A DNA stretch of 64,000 nt from Bacteriovorax stolpii (GCA_945860895.1 CAMASK010000001.1:48265-112264); one strand, 5' to 3'; counted from the stretch's first letter, positions 18,187-27,590 are shown. Program-made: numbers and translations. Notes: generated by a model from the sequence alone, not told the origin.

Positions 18187-19974
18187 ATGGGATCATCGAA
18201 AAATTTGGCTGGATCTTTACGCACCCATCATTGTGGGGAATTAAGAGAGTCTGATATTGGTAAAACTGTCACATTATGTGGCTGGATGAATAAGTATCGT
18301 AATCTCGGAAGCCTTCATTTTATCGATTTAAGAGACCGTTATGGGATTACTCAATTAGGCTTTGAGGCTTTCAAGGATGATGTGAATGAACTCAGAAAAT
18401 TTTCACTAGAATCCGTACTAATGGCTACAGGTAAAGTGATTGCTCGTCCGGACTCTGCCAAAAATGCAGGAATGCCTACAGGTATGGTTGAACTGCAGGT
18501 TCATGAGGTCAAATTACTTTCTTTAGCAGAAGAAGTACCTTTTCTTCCACATGGTATGGTTCAGGCCACTGAGGATTTGCGACTTCGATACCGTTACCTG
18601 GATCTTCGTTCAAAAAAATTGCAAGACATCCTCCAGCTTCGCTCTATGACTGCTCGTAAAGTCCGTGAGTCACTTTATGCATTAGATTTTACTGAAGTTG
18701 AAACTCCCATTCTTTATAAAACAACACCTGAAGGTGCGCGTGACTACATCGTTCCTTCGCGTGTTCATCCCGGAAAAGTTTATGCTCTTCCTCAATCGCC
18801 TCAAACCTTGAAGCAGCTTTTAATGATTGGCAATACGGATAAGTATTTTCAATTATGCCGGTGTTTTCGTGATGAAGATTTACGTGCAGACAGACAACCT
18901 GAATTTACTCAAGTGGATATTGAGGTATCGTTTCCAACTCAAGAATATATGAAAAATCTTGCTACTCATGTGGTGAAGAAAGTTTTTGATATGCCAGAAC
19001 ACTTTGAAATGAAATCCATTACCTATGATGAGGTTATGAGAGATTACGGATCAGATAAGCCGGATGTTCGTTTTGAATTAAAACAAATGAATGTGACTGC
19101 ACTATTTAAAAATTCTGCTTTTACGACTTTTGCTGAAGTAGCGTCTGCTAAATATGGTCTAGTAAAAGCAACCTTTGTTCCTTCCTCAATGGGAACACTT
19201 GCTCGTAAAGATATTGATGCCCTTACGGAAATCGTTAAACCATATGGTGGGAAGGGAGTCGCTTGGTTTAAAGTTGAAAATAATGCAGTGACAGGCGGAA
19301 TTTCCAAATTCATTGATTCCAATATGCTGAACGCACTTTATGAAAAATCAATTGAAAAAGGTGATGGGCTTTGGTTTTTCACTGCAGATAAAAATGAAAA
19401 TATTGCTCATGACTGTTCGGATGCAATTAGACGGCATTTCGGAAAAATATTTAATCTCATTAAGCCAGATCAATATGCCTTCTTATGGGTTTATGATTTT
19501 CCTCTTTTTGATTATGATGCTGAAGCAAACACCCTACATGCAAAACACCACCCATTCACACGTCCCAAAGATGAAGATGTTGCACTTTTCTTCTCAGACG
19601 ACAAATCTAAGATCAAAGATGTGAAGGCTTACGCTTATGACATCGTTTGTAATGGCTATGAAATTGGTGGTGGCTCAATGAGGATTTATGACAATAAACA
19701 GCAGTCCCGAATGTTCGAACTGTTAGGCTTTACTCCTGAGGATGCTCAACACCAGTTTGGTTTTTTTATTGAAGCACTCAAATATGGAACTCCTCCACAT
19801 GCTGGGATGGCTTTTGGAATGGATCGTTTGATTATGCTCTTGGCGAAAACTGATTCTATTCGTGATGTGATCGCTTTCCCGAAAACAGCTTCTGCCACTG
19901 ATCTGATGGCAAGCTCGCCCTCTAAACCAAGTGATGCTCAGACGAAGGAGCTTGGATTTAAATGGCTGGAGTAA
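18187..19974 (+). CDS. aspS: Aspartyl-tRNA synthetase
   Basis: A 595-residue class IIb synthetase from ATG 18187 (GAGGAG at 18174-18179; a GTG at 18172 is upstream but overlaps that site). The N-terminal OB-fold anticodon-binding domain (LCGWMNKYRNLGSLHFIDLRDRYG) is followed by motif 1 and motif 2 (FRDEDLRADRQPEFTQVDIE). Next comes the bacterial GAD insertion and motif 3 (GMAFGMDRLIMLL). It charges tRNA-Asp. It appears monocistronic. Confidence 0.96.
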   Translation: MGSSKNLAGSLRTHHCGELRESDIGKTVTLCGWMNKYRNLGSLHFIDLRDRYGITQLGFEAFKDDVNELRKFSLESVLMATGKVIARPDSAKNAGMPTGMVELQVHEVKLLSLAEEVPFLPHGMVQATEDLRLRYRYLDLRSKKLQDILQLRSMTARKVRESLYALDFTEVETPILYKTTPEGARDYIVPSRVHPGKVYALPQSPQTLKQLLMIGNTDKYFQLCRCFRDEDLRADRQPEFTQVDIEVSFPTQEYMKNLATHVVKKVFDMPEHFEMKSITYDEVMRDYGSDKPDVRFELKQMNVTALFKNSAFTTFAEVASAKYGLVKATFVPSSMGTLARKDIDALTEIVKPYGGKGVAWFKVENNAVTGGISKFIDSNMLNALYEKSIEKGDGLWFFTADKNENIAHDCSDAIRRHFGKIFNLIKPDQYAFLWVYDFPLFDYDAEANTLHAKHHPFTRPKDEDVALFFSDDKSKIKDVKAYAYDIVCNGYEIGGGSMRIYDNKQQSRMFELLGFTPEDAQHQFGFFIEALKYGTPPHAGMAFGMDRLIMLLAKTDSIRDVIAFPKTASATDLMASSPSKPSDAQTKELGFKWLE

Positions 19975-19982
19975 AAAAGAAT

Positions 19983-20009
19983 CTAAGCGATGGACAGGCC
20001 ATCGCTTAG
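19983..20009 (-). terminator. Intrinsic terminator on the minus strand
   Basis: CTAAGCGATGG (19983-19993) and CCATCGCTTAG (19999-20009) form a perfect 11-bp stem with a 5-nt loop. A T-rich tract (ATTCTTTTTT) follows only on the minus strand, so it ends transcription arriving from 20241-20777. On + it may still trim the aspS mRNA 3' end. Confidence 0.8.
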
Positions 20010-20020
20010 AAAATACCGGG

Positions 20021-20214
20021 TTATTCAATTTCAATTACATTTAAAAGAGCTTTCTTATTGATCTTCTTGCCAGTACAGCCTTCAGCATTAAGATTGGATT
20101 CATTAATAGAATCTAAAAGATCAGTATAGGTCATTTGGGTTTCGGGATGCGCCTTTAAGATTTTTTTGTACATTCTTTTTGTAATTTTCCCACCATTATT
20201 GGCCGCTTCTTCAT
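20021..20214 (-). pseudogene. Remnant or frameshifted small ORF with endonuclease I-like N-terminal motif
   Basis: Downstream of the 20241-20777 gene a Shine-Dalgarno (AAAGGA) and ATG 20214 open a frame that stops after 17 codons. In a neighbouring frame the same DNA reads a protein-like stretch of ~65 residues to TAA 20021-20023. It includes FYEEAANNGGKITKRMYKKI and MTYTDLLDSINESN and ends NVIEIE. The F/Y-Y-x-x-A-x-x-x-G...TY pattern resembles the start of secreted endonuclease I proteins. No start codon exists in that frame before an internal ATG. It is ended by the terminator at 19983-20009. Probably a decayed or frameshifted gene. Confidence 0.35.
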
Positions 20215-20240
20215 AAAAGTTCCTTTTAGAGATGATTTTA

Positions 20241-20777
20241 TTACTTAGTAATTTTCACTTCTGTATTACCTGTTCCTGCAATATTAGCAATATATTCAAT
20301 GAAGCCTTTTTTATTCATAACTCCTCTCACTTCGTCGCCATTTTTCTTTACTCTAATAAGTGGACAAATATTCATGCTGCGATCTGCTTCATTAATAAGC
20401 TGTGCGATAGATTGATTGTTGAGTGAGATATTATATTTCTCTTGAGTTTCAGTTTGAATCTTTTGGGCAAGACGCAGAAATTTAGGATTCTCTAATTCAC
20501 CAAAATGGGCCGCAGTTAAAACATCGTTTAGGATACTGAATTGATTTCTAAGTTCACCATGAGTGATAGCTGCTTTTGAACCAAGAGCCACGCTTGAGCC
20601 AACGAGAAATAGGGGAACTGTTCCAGTAAAAAAACTTGCAACTCCAACAGTTGCGACAACACCCATTTTAAGACCTTCACGTTTGGCCGATTTCACTTCA
20701 TAAGCCTCAGAACAGTTTTGGGCATAACTAGCTGTCATAAAAGTGGAAAGTAAAATTGCAGTAATGATTTTTTTCAT
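20241..20777 (-). CDS. Secreted/membrane-associated hypothetical protein
   Basis: A 178-residue protein with a signal peptide (MKKIITAILLSTFMTASYA|Q). A glycine-rich hydrophobic helical hairpin (GVVATVGVASFFTGTVPLFLVGSSVALG, about residues 38-66) follows, then a polar helical C-terminal domain with a lone ICPLIR cysteine. The hydrophobic hairpin could be a membrane anchor. No family recognised. Downstream lies a gene remnant and a terminator. Confidence 0.75.
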   Translation of the reverse strand: MKKIITAILLSTFMTASYAQNCSEAYEVKSAKREGLKMGVVATVGVASFFTGTVPLFLVGSSVALGSKAAITHGELRNQFSILNDVLTAAHFGELENPKFLRLAQKIQTETQEKYNISLNNQSIAQLINEADRSMNICPLIRVKKNGDEVRGVMNKKGFIEYIANIAGTGNTEVKITK

Positions 20778-20933
20778 AAATTCTCCTCGAGCGCGATGCT
20801 CATAAATTATTTTCTTCTTGAAAGGAGTTTATCGACCAATCATGTCGATCTGGAGAAAAAGTTGTGAGTGTTGAAAGGCCGTCGTTTCAACAGTTTATCG
20901 CTGCTTTTGAGGTTTTAAAGCTAGGTTTCTCTT

Positions 20934-22301
20934 CTAAAAGATGAGGGTTTTAACGGCTGACATCTCTCGAATGGCATAGGCCACTCCTTCTCGTCCCATG
21001 CCTGATTCTTTCATGCCTCCAAATGGGAAGTGCTCGGCCCTAAAGCCAGGACCGTCATTCACGGCCAGGGCACCAACTTCCAATTCTTCATAGAGACGTT
21101 TAATTGTTCGCAGGTCATTGGTAAAAACTCCGGCCTGCAAGCCGAAGGAAGACATTTTAAGCTGCTCCAGTACTTCATCCAAAGTTGAGAATTTCATGAG
21201 AGGAATGACTGGGCCGAAAGTTTCATCTTTAATTAAATCACATTCAATATCAAGATTTTCTAAAACAGTTGGATAGATGATATTACCTTCTCGTTTATGT
21301 CCGCAAAGAATATTGGCCCCCTGTTGAACAGCTTGATCAAGTCGTCTCATAATTTCATCGGCTGCTTTGGCGTTTACCACAGGACCTACAAAGGTCTCTT
21401 TATTTATGGGATCACCGATAATAATTTTTTTTGTTTCTTCAATTAGTTTTGTCTTAAAAACATCATAAAGAGATTCATGGATAAAAAGTTTTTTGCTGGC
21501 AGTACAACGCTGTCCGGCCGTGCCAAAACGCTGATTGATCGCTGTTTTTATCGCAAGATCAACATCCCCATCCTGCATAACAATCAAAGGATCATTACCG
21601 CCTAATTCAAATAGAAGCTTCTTAAGCCCCGCATTCCTGGCAATGGCTTTCGCTGCCACGACTCCACCTGTAAATGAAATACAATTGATAGCTGGATGAC
21701 TAGTCAGTTCACTCATGACGGGAATATCAGGATTTATCATTTGAAAGGTTTCTTTCGGCATCCCGGCTTCATGACAAATAGACGTTAGCATTTTTCCTGA
21801 AAGATAATTTTGTGGGCCAGGTTTAAAAAGAATGCAATTGCCTGCCGCAAAAGCTGGACCAATTTTATGAACTGAAAGATTGATGGGAAAATTAAAGGGG
21901 GTTATAGCAAATACAATTCCTAAGGGGAAGTGCTCAACCATGCCCCGCTTGTCTCTTCTTGGAGCAAAAGCATCTGAATTTAAAACTTCGCCATTGATGC
22001 GAATGGCTTCCTGAGAAGAGAGAGTGATAGTTGTAATCGCCCGATCCATCTCTACCAAACTATCACCTATGGTCTTACCCATTTCGTGAGTAATCTGAGT
22101 CGCAATTTTTTCCTTATCGCGTTTCATGAGAGCAGCAAGGTTTGCCAATATTTGTGCCCGCTCAAAAGGTGCCATTTTTTTTTGTATTTTTCTGCCCATT
22201 TCTAATAAGGCAAGGGCGTTAAAAGCTTCTTCCTTGGTTGTATAGTTGACTTGCGCAATGGTTTTCATTGAGTAAGGATTGATAATATTATAACTACTCA
22301 T
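20934..22301 (-). CDS. NAD(P)-dependent aldehyde dehydrogenase family protein
   Basis: A 455-residue ALDH-superfamily enzyme. Catalytic parts are visible: the general-base Glu in FELGGNDPLIV and the nucleophile Cys in FGTAGQRCTASKKLF. The cofactor region is ITPFNFPINLSVHKIGPAFAAGN, and the C-terminal substrate loop is GPGFRAEHFPFGGMKESGMG. It resembles succinate-semialdehyde or lactaldehyde dehydrogenase branches, but the substrate is not determined by sequence alone. The TauE/SafE exporter gene lies 8 nt upstream on the same strand. Confidence 0.9.
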   Translation of the reverse strand: MSSYNIINPYSMKTIAQVNYTTKEEAFNALALLEMGRKIQKKMAPFERAQILANLAALMKRDKEKIATQITHEMGKTIGDSLVEMDRAITTITLSSQEAIRINGEVLNSDAFAPRRDKRGMVEHFPLGIVFAITPFNFPINLSVHKIGPAFAAGNCILFKPGPQNYLSGKMLTSICHEAGMPKETFQMINPDIPVMSELTSHPAINCISFTGGVVAAKAIARNAGLKKLLFELGGNDPLIVMQDGDVDLAIKTAINQRFGTAGQRCTASKKLFIHESLYDVFKTKLIEETKKIIIGDPINKETFVGPVVNAKAADEIMRRLDQAVQQGANILCGHKREGNIIYPTVLENLDIECDLIKDETFGPVIPLMKFSTLDEVLEQLKMSSFGLQAGVFTNDLRTIKRLYEELEVGALAVNDGPGFRAEHFPFGGMKESGMGREGVAYAIREMSAVKTLIF

Positions 22302-22309
22302 TAAAACTC

Positions 22310-23047
22310 CTAATAGAAAAGCTTATACATCATGCGAAGCCCCGTTGCGGCCAGGGCAAATTTAAAAACTTTAAGAAATATTTCTTCGCTCATCTTCCGA
22401 AGCAATACAATTCCAAACCTCGTTCCAAAAAAACAGGCGAAATTTGTGAATAAGCAGAATGAAAGATAAGGAACATAGTTAAAACCTAGTGATAAAAATA
22501 CCGGAATTTTTGCAAAATGCACGATGGCCTGCATAGCCGCTTTATTGGCGATAATTTCTTCTTTGCTCAAATCTTTTCTTACAAAAAATGGAGCAAGAAC
22601 TGGATCGATGGCGCCCGCAATGATACCCAAAAAGCCCGTAATCAAACCTACCCAAAAAAAGTTTTTATGCTGAAGCTCCAGATCAGGTAAGCGCTTCGGT
22701 CTAAATAAACTGTAAATAATTAGGCTTAAGATAATAATCTGGGGTGCACCTGTTTTGATCAATTTATTGACCAAGAAGGATGCAAGTATTATTCCAGGAA
22801 TACTCCCTAAAAGAAAAGGTTGCATTAGGGATCGTTTAAGATGAGTTCTTAAAAAACTTAGTGTCAGAAAATTATTAAAGAACTGGATAATCCCATGAAT
22901 TGGAATAATGACATTGATAGGAAAATACAATGTCATGACCGTAAATAGCAAAACTCCGCCACCCATTCCAGTGGCAGCCGAAAGAGCAGAAGTAAAAAAA
23001 GAAAACCCAACCAAGATCGCCATGGTCAAGTAGGAGAAAGTCATCAT
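22310..23047 (-). CDS. TauE/SafE family sulfite/anion exporter
   Basis: A 245-residue membrane protein with about seven helices. The paired family motifs are present: SAATGMGGGVLLFTV near the N-terminus and GFLGIIAGAIDPVLAPF mid-protein, which are the two-fold repeated signature of TauE/SafE (PF01925). Members export sulfite, sulfoacetate or other organic anions. It overlaps no gene and is followed at 8 nt by the aldehyde dehydrogenase gene, so the two may share a transcript. Confidence 0.85.
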   Translation of the reverse strand: MMTFSYLTMAILVGFSFFTSALSAATGMGGGVLLFTVMTLYFPINVIIPIHGIIQFFNNFLTLSFLRTHLKRSLMQPFLLGSIPGIILASFLVNKLIKTGAPQIIILSLIIYSLFRPKRLPDLELQHKNFFWVGLITGFLGIIAGAIDPVLAPFFVRKDLSKEEIIANKAAMQAIVHFAKIPVFLSLGFNYVPYLSFCLFTNFACFFGTRFGIVLLRKMSEEIFLKVFKFALAATGLRMMYKLFY

Positions 23048-23125
23048 CTTAAGAGTTTAATGGATTTTAGAGGACTTACCAGAGTAAGCTTTTTTCCAGA
23101 TTTCTTTAGTCAGATTAATAATTTC

Positions 23126-23740
23126 TTAAGCCGCTTTCAGATCGCCAGCTTCCAACTCCAACTCTTTCCCATTCAATTTCAGGCAGGAGCTGTAATCAAC
23201 TAAATTTATAGGTGAAATATCTCGATCCTGCATTAAGGTCATATAGAGATAATCATGGGCCTTGAAATCTCCCCATGATTTTTTATCCAGCCAACGGCGG
23301 CCTAATATCATCGCGATACCACCAGTCATTAAAACGATTGAGGAAATCATTCCCCAATATAATGAAGATTTATAGTTATGCTCAGTCATTTCTAGTCTCG
23401 TTTTCATGACACTCATGCCCCACGATTGACCATGGTTAAAAAAGAAACTGAAGAAATAATAGCCCATAAAAATCACTGGCAAACAGTTGAGAGCAAAACC
23501 AGTAAACCCAATCTTTCCATACACAGATAATAATTTAGTGGTCATCATATAATTCTCAAAAGCCACTTCCATCATCATGGCCACTGCGGCTGTAGAACTG
23601 ACAATTGCCAGATAATCCAGACCGTAGGCCATTAAGATTTCCCAAGTTTTTATTTTTACTTCAACATGCTTAGGTTCTAAAAAAGTTGTTGGAATTTTAG
23701 CGTCTGTTTTTGTGTAATCTACGAGATCAATAAGAGTCAT
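23126..23740 (-). CDS. RDD family membrane protein
   Basis: A 204-residue protein from ATG 23740 (RBS AGAGG six bases upstream; an earlier TTG at 23746 is less likely). Three to four transmembrane helices. The RDD-like pattern is the helix with LDYLAIVSS plus the NHGQSWGMSVMKTRLEM segment, which matches the K/Q-S-x-G-M-x-x-x-x-x-x-V motif after the second helix. Function of RDD proteins is mostly unknown; some are transporters. It lies 44 nt after mutS and its start codon is inside a predicted RNA hairpin. Confidence 0.72.
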   Translation of the reverse strand: MTLIDLVDYTKTDAKIPTTFLEPKHVEVKIKTWEILMAYGLDYLAIVSSTAAVAMMMEVAFENYMMTTKLLSVYGKIGFTGFALNCLPVIFMGYYFFSFFFNHGQSWGMSVMKTRLEMTEHNYKSSLYWGMISSIVLMTGGIAMILGRRWLDKKSWGDFKAHDYLYMTLMQDRDISPINLVDYSSCLKLNGKELELEAGDLKAA

Positions 23741-23771
23741 AGGCACCTCTAATTGTTTATCGGTACCTATG
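23738..23771 (-). promoter_or_regulatory. Hairpin sequestering the RBS and start codon of the RDD gene
   Basis: On the minus-strand RNA, CAUAGGUACC (23771 to 23762) can pair with GGUGCCUAUG (23747 to 23738) over 10 bp with one G-U, closing a 14-nt loop. The 3' arm holds part of the Shine-Dalgarno and the AUG. This looks like a translational control hairpin in the mutS-RDD spacer. Confidence 0.6.
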
Positions 23772-23784
23772 AAGAAAAAGTGAA

Positions 23785-26445
23785 TTATACGTGTAGAAGT
23801 TTGGTTTTCATTTCATGAAGTTTTTGAAGGGCTTGAAGGGGAGTGAGATTCAGCACGTCTAAGTTCTTCAAATCTTGTTCTAAATAAGATAAATGATCGG
23901 GAATTTCTACCTGAAACAGGTTTAATTGATCATTGCCAAATGAAATCCGGTCTACGAGCTCCAGGGAAGAAGAATTTTGATTTTTTTCAAGTTCTTTAAG
24001 GATTTCTTTGGATCGCTTTAAAACATCTCGAGGAAGGCCCGCCAGTTCTGCCACATGGATACCAAAACTTTGAGTGGCACCTTGCTCTATGAGTTCATAT
24101 AAAAATTGAACTTTTCCATTTTTTTGTTCGGTTCGCACCGTGAAATTCTTAGCTTCTGGAAGGCTTTCAACTAGGTCTATTAATTCATGATAGTGGGTCG
24201 AGAATAAAGTAATCGATTTTAATTTTTTGATGAAGTGTTCGACTAAAGCCCAAGCAATGGATAGACCATCATAGGTCGAAGTCCCTCGTCCGATTTCATC
24301 CAGAATAATTAAAGAGCGATCCGAAGCATGACGTAAAATTTCCGCAGTTTCCGCCATTTCTACCATAAAGGTTGATTGGCCTCGAATAATATCATCAGAA
24401 GCACCCAAACGGGAAAAGAGATAGTCACAAATTCCCAACTCAGCAGTTTGAGCTGGAACAAAACAACCTAACTGAGCAAGGTACTGGATAATTGCTGTTT
24501 CCCGCATAACGGTTGTTTTTCCGGCCATGTTTGGCCCTGTAATAAGACCAAAAAAGCATTTTTCGTTAAGGCAGAGATTATGAGTTACAAAACTATCTCG
24601 AATATTGGCCTTGATCAGTGGATGCCAGGCACCTTGAATGTTAATAATTTTCTTCTCTGCATGAAGCATAGGGCGAACGAAATTTTCCTGGAATGAAACC
24701 CATGCCAGAGATTGGAATACATCTATTTGAGCAAAGCGCTTGGCCACATCTAAGATGAGGGAGCCATGGTCTGCCATCTGGAGTGTAATTCCACTGAAGA
24801 TTTCTTTTTCAAGTTTTATTAATTTATCCAGAGCCGAGGTGATTTCTTTTTCAAAGGCTTCAAGTTCAGCCGTAATATAGCGTTCATTGTTTACCAGAGT
24901 CTGGCGACGCTTAAAGGAAGCGGGCACTTTAGAAAGATGAGAATTAGAGACTTCAATGAAGTAACCCGAAATATTATTATGACGGATTTTAAGATTATTG
25001 ATTCCAGTACTATTTCGGTACTTAGTTTCTAGCTTGAGTAATTCATCTGCAGCTGAAAGAGAAAGCGAGGCCAGTCGATCACGCTCTTTCGAAGCGCCCG
25101 CACGGATAAGATTGCCTTTGTCCGGATGGGCACCCATTTCATCACTGATCGTTGTTCTAATTTCCTGAGCCAGTTTATTTAAAAACTCAATGTCTTTTTT
25201 AGGAAGCTTCTGAAAAAAATTAAAACTCTCTTTCTCCATTTCTTTTTCAATATCAAAAAAGATTTCAATGGCACTGGCCATATTAATCATGTCGCCGGCG
25301 ACAACTTTCTGTGTTGATACCTTGGCCATGATTCGATCCATGTCTCGTACGTTATCAAGTTTTGAGCGTAGAGTTTTAACGAAATTATTTTTTTTAATCA
25401 AGCCATCCATCAGGTCCAATCGCTTGGTGATAATCGCCAGGTCGCTGGAAGGAGTCTGAAAGTATTGTCGAAGGTAGCGGGCCCCCATGGAAGTCTTAGT
25501 CTTATCCATGAAGCCTAGAAGTGAATGAGCCTCTGTCTCCCTCGTTCTCGGAAAAATCTCAAGGCCTGCCAGAGTGGAAAATGTGACCTTCATATTTTCA
25601 TCATTATTGATGATTCGAAATGGTCTTAAATGAGAAATTTTTTCAATGGTTTGAGTCGATGAGACATAATAGCTAACGGCACCCAAAGGGGAAAGGACAC
25701 CCTGGTTTTGTGAAATTATTCCATCCCTCTGATAAGTAGGAATTAACTTTTGGATATAGAAGCTTGTGTGTTTTTCTTCGAAGTATTCCTGAGATAAATG
25801 AGTTTTCAGAACATCCAAAGATTGGAGGTAATCCTCCAGCATAGGGAATTTATCCCATTGACCCAGATAAGAAATAAATTCCTTCGGTCTGATCATCATG
25901 AGGCGTTCACACATCTCTTCAATATGCTTAAAAGTTAATCCAAAAAAATCACCAGTGGTAAAATCTAAGAGAACTAGGGTGAAAAGATTATTTTGAAAAA
26001 AGCCCGAGGCGATGAATTTATTTTCCAAGGCAGATGTTTTATCTAAATCATAAGGCATTCCAGGCGAAACAATTTGAGTCACTCCACGTTTAACAATACC
26101 TTTGGCCTGTTTCGGATCTTCTAATTGCTCACAGATGACAACTTTTTTTCCCTGAGCTGAAATACGATCAACATAAACTGAAGCTGCATGATGAGGAATT
26201 CCTGCCATAGGTATTGGAGTTTCTCCTAATTTTCCTCGCACTGTTAAAGAGATATTTAAAATGCGGGCAGCTTCGCGGGCATCTTCAAAAAACATTTCGT
26301 AAAAATCCCCCATGCGAAACATCAACAAGATGTCGGGGTATTGTTTTTTGACTTGATAATATTGCTCCATCATCGGCGTGAGTTTTACGCCGTGATCGAC
26401 CAAGTCCTGAAGGGATGGGAATTCTGGAAGTATTTGATTTTGCAT
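23785..26445 (-). CDS. mutS: DNA mismatch repair protein MutS
   Basis: An 886-residue MutS. The mismatch-reading Phe-x-Glu is in MGDFYEMFFEDA (about residue 45). The Walker A loop is LITGPNMAGKTTVMRETA, the following Walker B region is LIILDEIGRGTSTYDGLSIAW, and a STHYHEL motif follows. Connector, core, clamp and ATPase domains are all present at normal length. It recognises base mispairs and recruits MutL. It is divergent from lptC. Confidence 0.97.
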   Translation of the reverse strand: MQNQILPEFPSLQDLVDHGVKLTPMMEQYYQVKKQYPDILLMFRMGDFYEMFFEDAREAARILNISLTVRGKLGETPIPMAGIPHHAASVYVDRISAQGKKVVICEQLEDPKQAKGIVKRGVTQIVSPGMPYDLDKTSALENKFIASGFFQNNLFTLVLLDFTTGDFFGLTFKHIEEMCERLMMIRPKEFISYLGQWDKFPMLEDYLQSLDVLKTHLSQEYFEEKHTSFYIQKLIPTYQRDGIISQNQGVLSPLGAVSYYVSSTQTIEKISHLRPFRIINNDENMKVTFSTLAGLEIFPRTRETEAHSLLGFMDKTKTSMGARYLRQYFQTPSSDLAIITKRLDLMDGLIKKNNFVKTLRSKLDNVRDMDRIMAKVSTQKVVAGDMINMASAIEIFFDIEKEMEKESFNFFQKLPKKDIEFLNKLAQEIRTTISDEMGAHPDKGNLIRAGASKERDRLASLSLSAADELLKLETKYRNSTGINNLKIRHNNISGYFIEVSNSHLSKVPASFKRRQTLVNNERYITAELEAFEKEITSALDKLIKLEKEIFSGITLQMADHGSLILDVAKRFAQIDVFQSLAWVSFQENFVRPMLHAEKKIINIQGAWHPLIKANIRDSFVTHNLCLNEKCFFGLITGPNMAGKTTVMRETAIIQYLAQLGCFVPAQTAELGICDYLFSRLGASDDIIRGQSTFMVEMAETAEILRHASDRSLIILDEIGRGTSTYDGLSIAWALVEHFIKKLKSITLFSTHYHELIDLVESLPEAKNFTVRTEQKNGKVQFLYELIEQGATQSFGIHVAELAGLPRDVLKRSKEILKELEKNQNSSSLELVDRISFGNDQLNLFQVEIPDHLSYLEQDLKNLDVLNLTPLQALQKLHEMKTKLLHV

Positions 26446-26544
26446 AGAAAAACAGCGTACAAAAACCGAGAAAATTCGTCACCTGTTTTCCCCTTACAAA
26501 GTACAGGTAATTGATGCTTAAGTATCGGAAATCTCACAAATTGA

Positions 26545-26550
26545 TATAAT
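26545..26550 (+). promoter_or_regulatory. Extended -10 promoter of lptC
   Basis: TGATATAAT (26542-26550) is an extended -10 (TGN plus consensus TATAAT). The predicted transcript start is only about two bases before the lptC ATG at 26559, so the mRNA would be nearly leaderless. No -35 is needed for extended -10 promoters and none is obvious. Confidence 0.45.
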
Positions 26551-26558
26551 GGGATGAT

Positions 26559-27578
26559 ATGAAAATCCGAAATCTCAGATCAATAGTAGTTATTTTTGTT
26601 TATGCATGCCTGAATGTTTTCATTTTAGTGGCAGCCTATCGTCAAAAAGTAGAAGAAATAAAAAGTCCTAAAAAACCAGGAGGTGTTCTGGCACCTGAGT
26701 ACACATTAATTGAAGAGCTTAAATATTTTCATTTAAAAGATAGTGTTCCCCAAATGTCTCTTGCTGCTGTTCAGATGCGATCACAAGGTGAAGAGTTGGC
26801 AGAATTCAAAGAGCCTAAAGGCGTTTATAATTACCAAGAAAAGAATCAAACGTTGAAATATGAAGCTCAAGAAGGGATTTATCGTAAAACAAAAGACCTT
26901 CTTGTTCTCAGCGGTGGGGTACGTGTTTTATCCAATGAAGCAGAGTATTTAGCAAACCGAGTAAAATATTATTTTAAGAAAGATCTCATATTAGGTTTTG
27001 GCGGTGTCACATTCAAAGGTGAAGACTTAAAAACTAAAGACCAGCTTGAGGTGAGTGCTGAGACCATGCGGGCCAACCCACAAGCTCAATTTTCGCGCTT
27101 CAAAGGTAACGTGCAAGGTAGCATGCAAAGAAAGAAAAAGTATGAAGGAAAAATGAAATTTTCAGCTCAACAACTTCAGCTCGACGGGGTACAATCTCTG
27201 GCCCACCTCGAAGGAGATGTGAGGCTAAATCGACAAGCGTATCTTATAACTGCCGGAAATGCCGATATCTACCTAGAAAACTTTAATAAAAGCCTCAAGT
27301 ATTTTGTCTTTAATGACGATGTGAAAGTGATTGAAACGTTAACGACCCCTGATGGAAAGACCAGCCAGCGTAAAGCTTTTGCTGAACGCCTAGAGGGTTT
27401 TGGAAGGGACCAGAGAATGGTTCTTTCCGGCGCACCCAAGGTTGAGCACGGAGCAGATGTGGTAAAAGGTTATCGCATCACCATCCGAGAAAACATGGAT
27501 TTGATTGAAGTTGATGATGCCATGTCGTATGTCCAGGTTAAGCGGGAAAAAAATAAAAAAAAGAAAGATCAAAACTAA
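26559..27578 (+). CDS. lptC: LPS export protein: LptC-LptA-type fusion
   Basis: A 339-residue protein with an N-terminal membrane anchor (about residues 8-27) and two stretches of OstA/LptA-like beta-jellyroll. The first (about residues 80-175) is LptC-like (Y...EAQEGIYRKTKDLLVLSGGVRV). The second (about 180-320) is LptA-like (KFSAQQLQLDGVQSLAHLEGDV, and MVLSGAPKVEHGADVVKG near the end). LptC alone is ~190 residues and LptA ~185, so this looks like a fused LptC-LptA bridge from the inner membrane transporter. lptB follows 12 nt downstream and no separate lptA is seen. Confidence 0.8.
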   Translation: MKIRNLRSIVVIFVYACLNVFILVAAYRQKVEEIKSPKKPGGVLAPEYTLIEELKYFHLKDSVPQMSLAAVQMRSQGEELAEFKEPKGVYNYQEKNQTLKYEAQEGIYRKTKDLLVLSGGVRVLSNEAEYLANRVKYYFKKDLILGFGGVTFKGEDLKTKDQLEVSAETMRANPQAQFSRFKGNVQGSMQRKKKYEGKMKFSAQQLQLDGVQSLAHLEGDVRLNRQAYLITAGNADIYLENFNKSLKYFVFNDDVKVIETLTTPDGKTSQRKAFAERLEGFGRDQRMVLSGAPKVEHGADVVKGYRITIRENMDLIEVDDAMSYVQVKREKNKKKKDQN

Positions 27579-27590
27579 AGGAATAGTTTT

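Noticed and set aside
20832..20902. Short inverted repeats GTTGAAA/TTTCAAC and ATCGAC/GTCGAT downstream of the aldehyde dehydrogenase gene
   Set aside because: Stems are only 6-7 bp without T-tracts or links to start sites; too weak to call terminators or operators.
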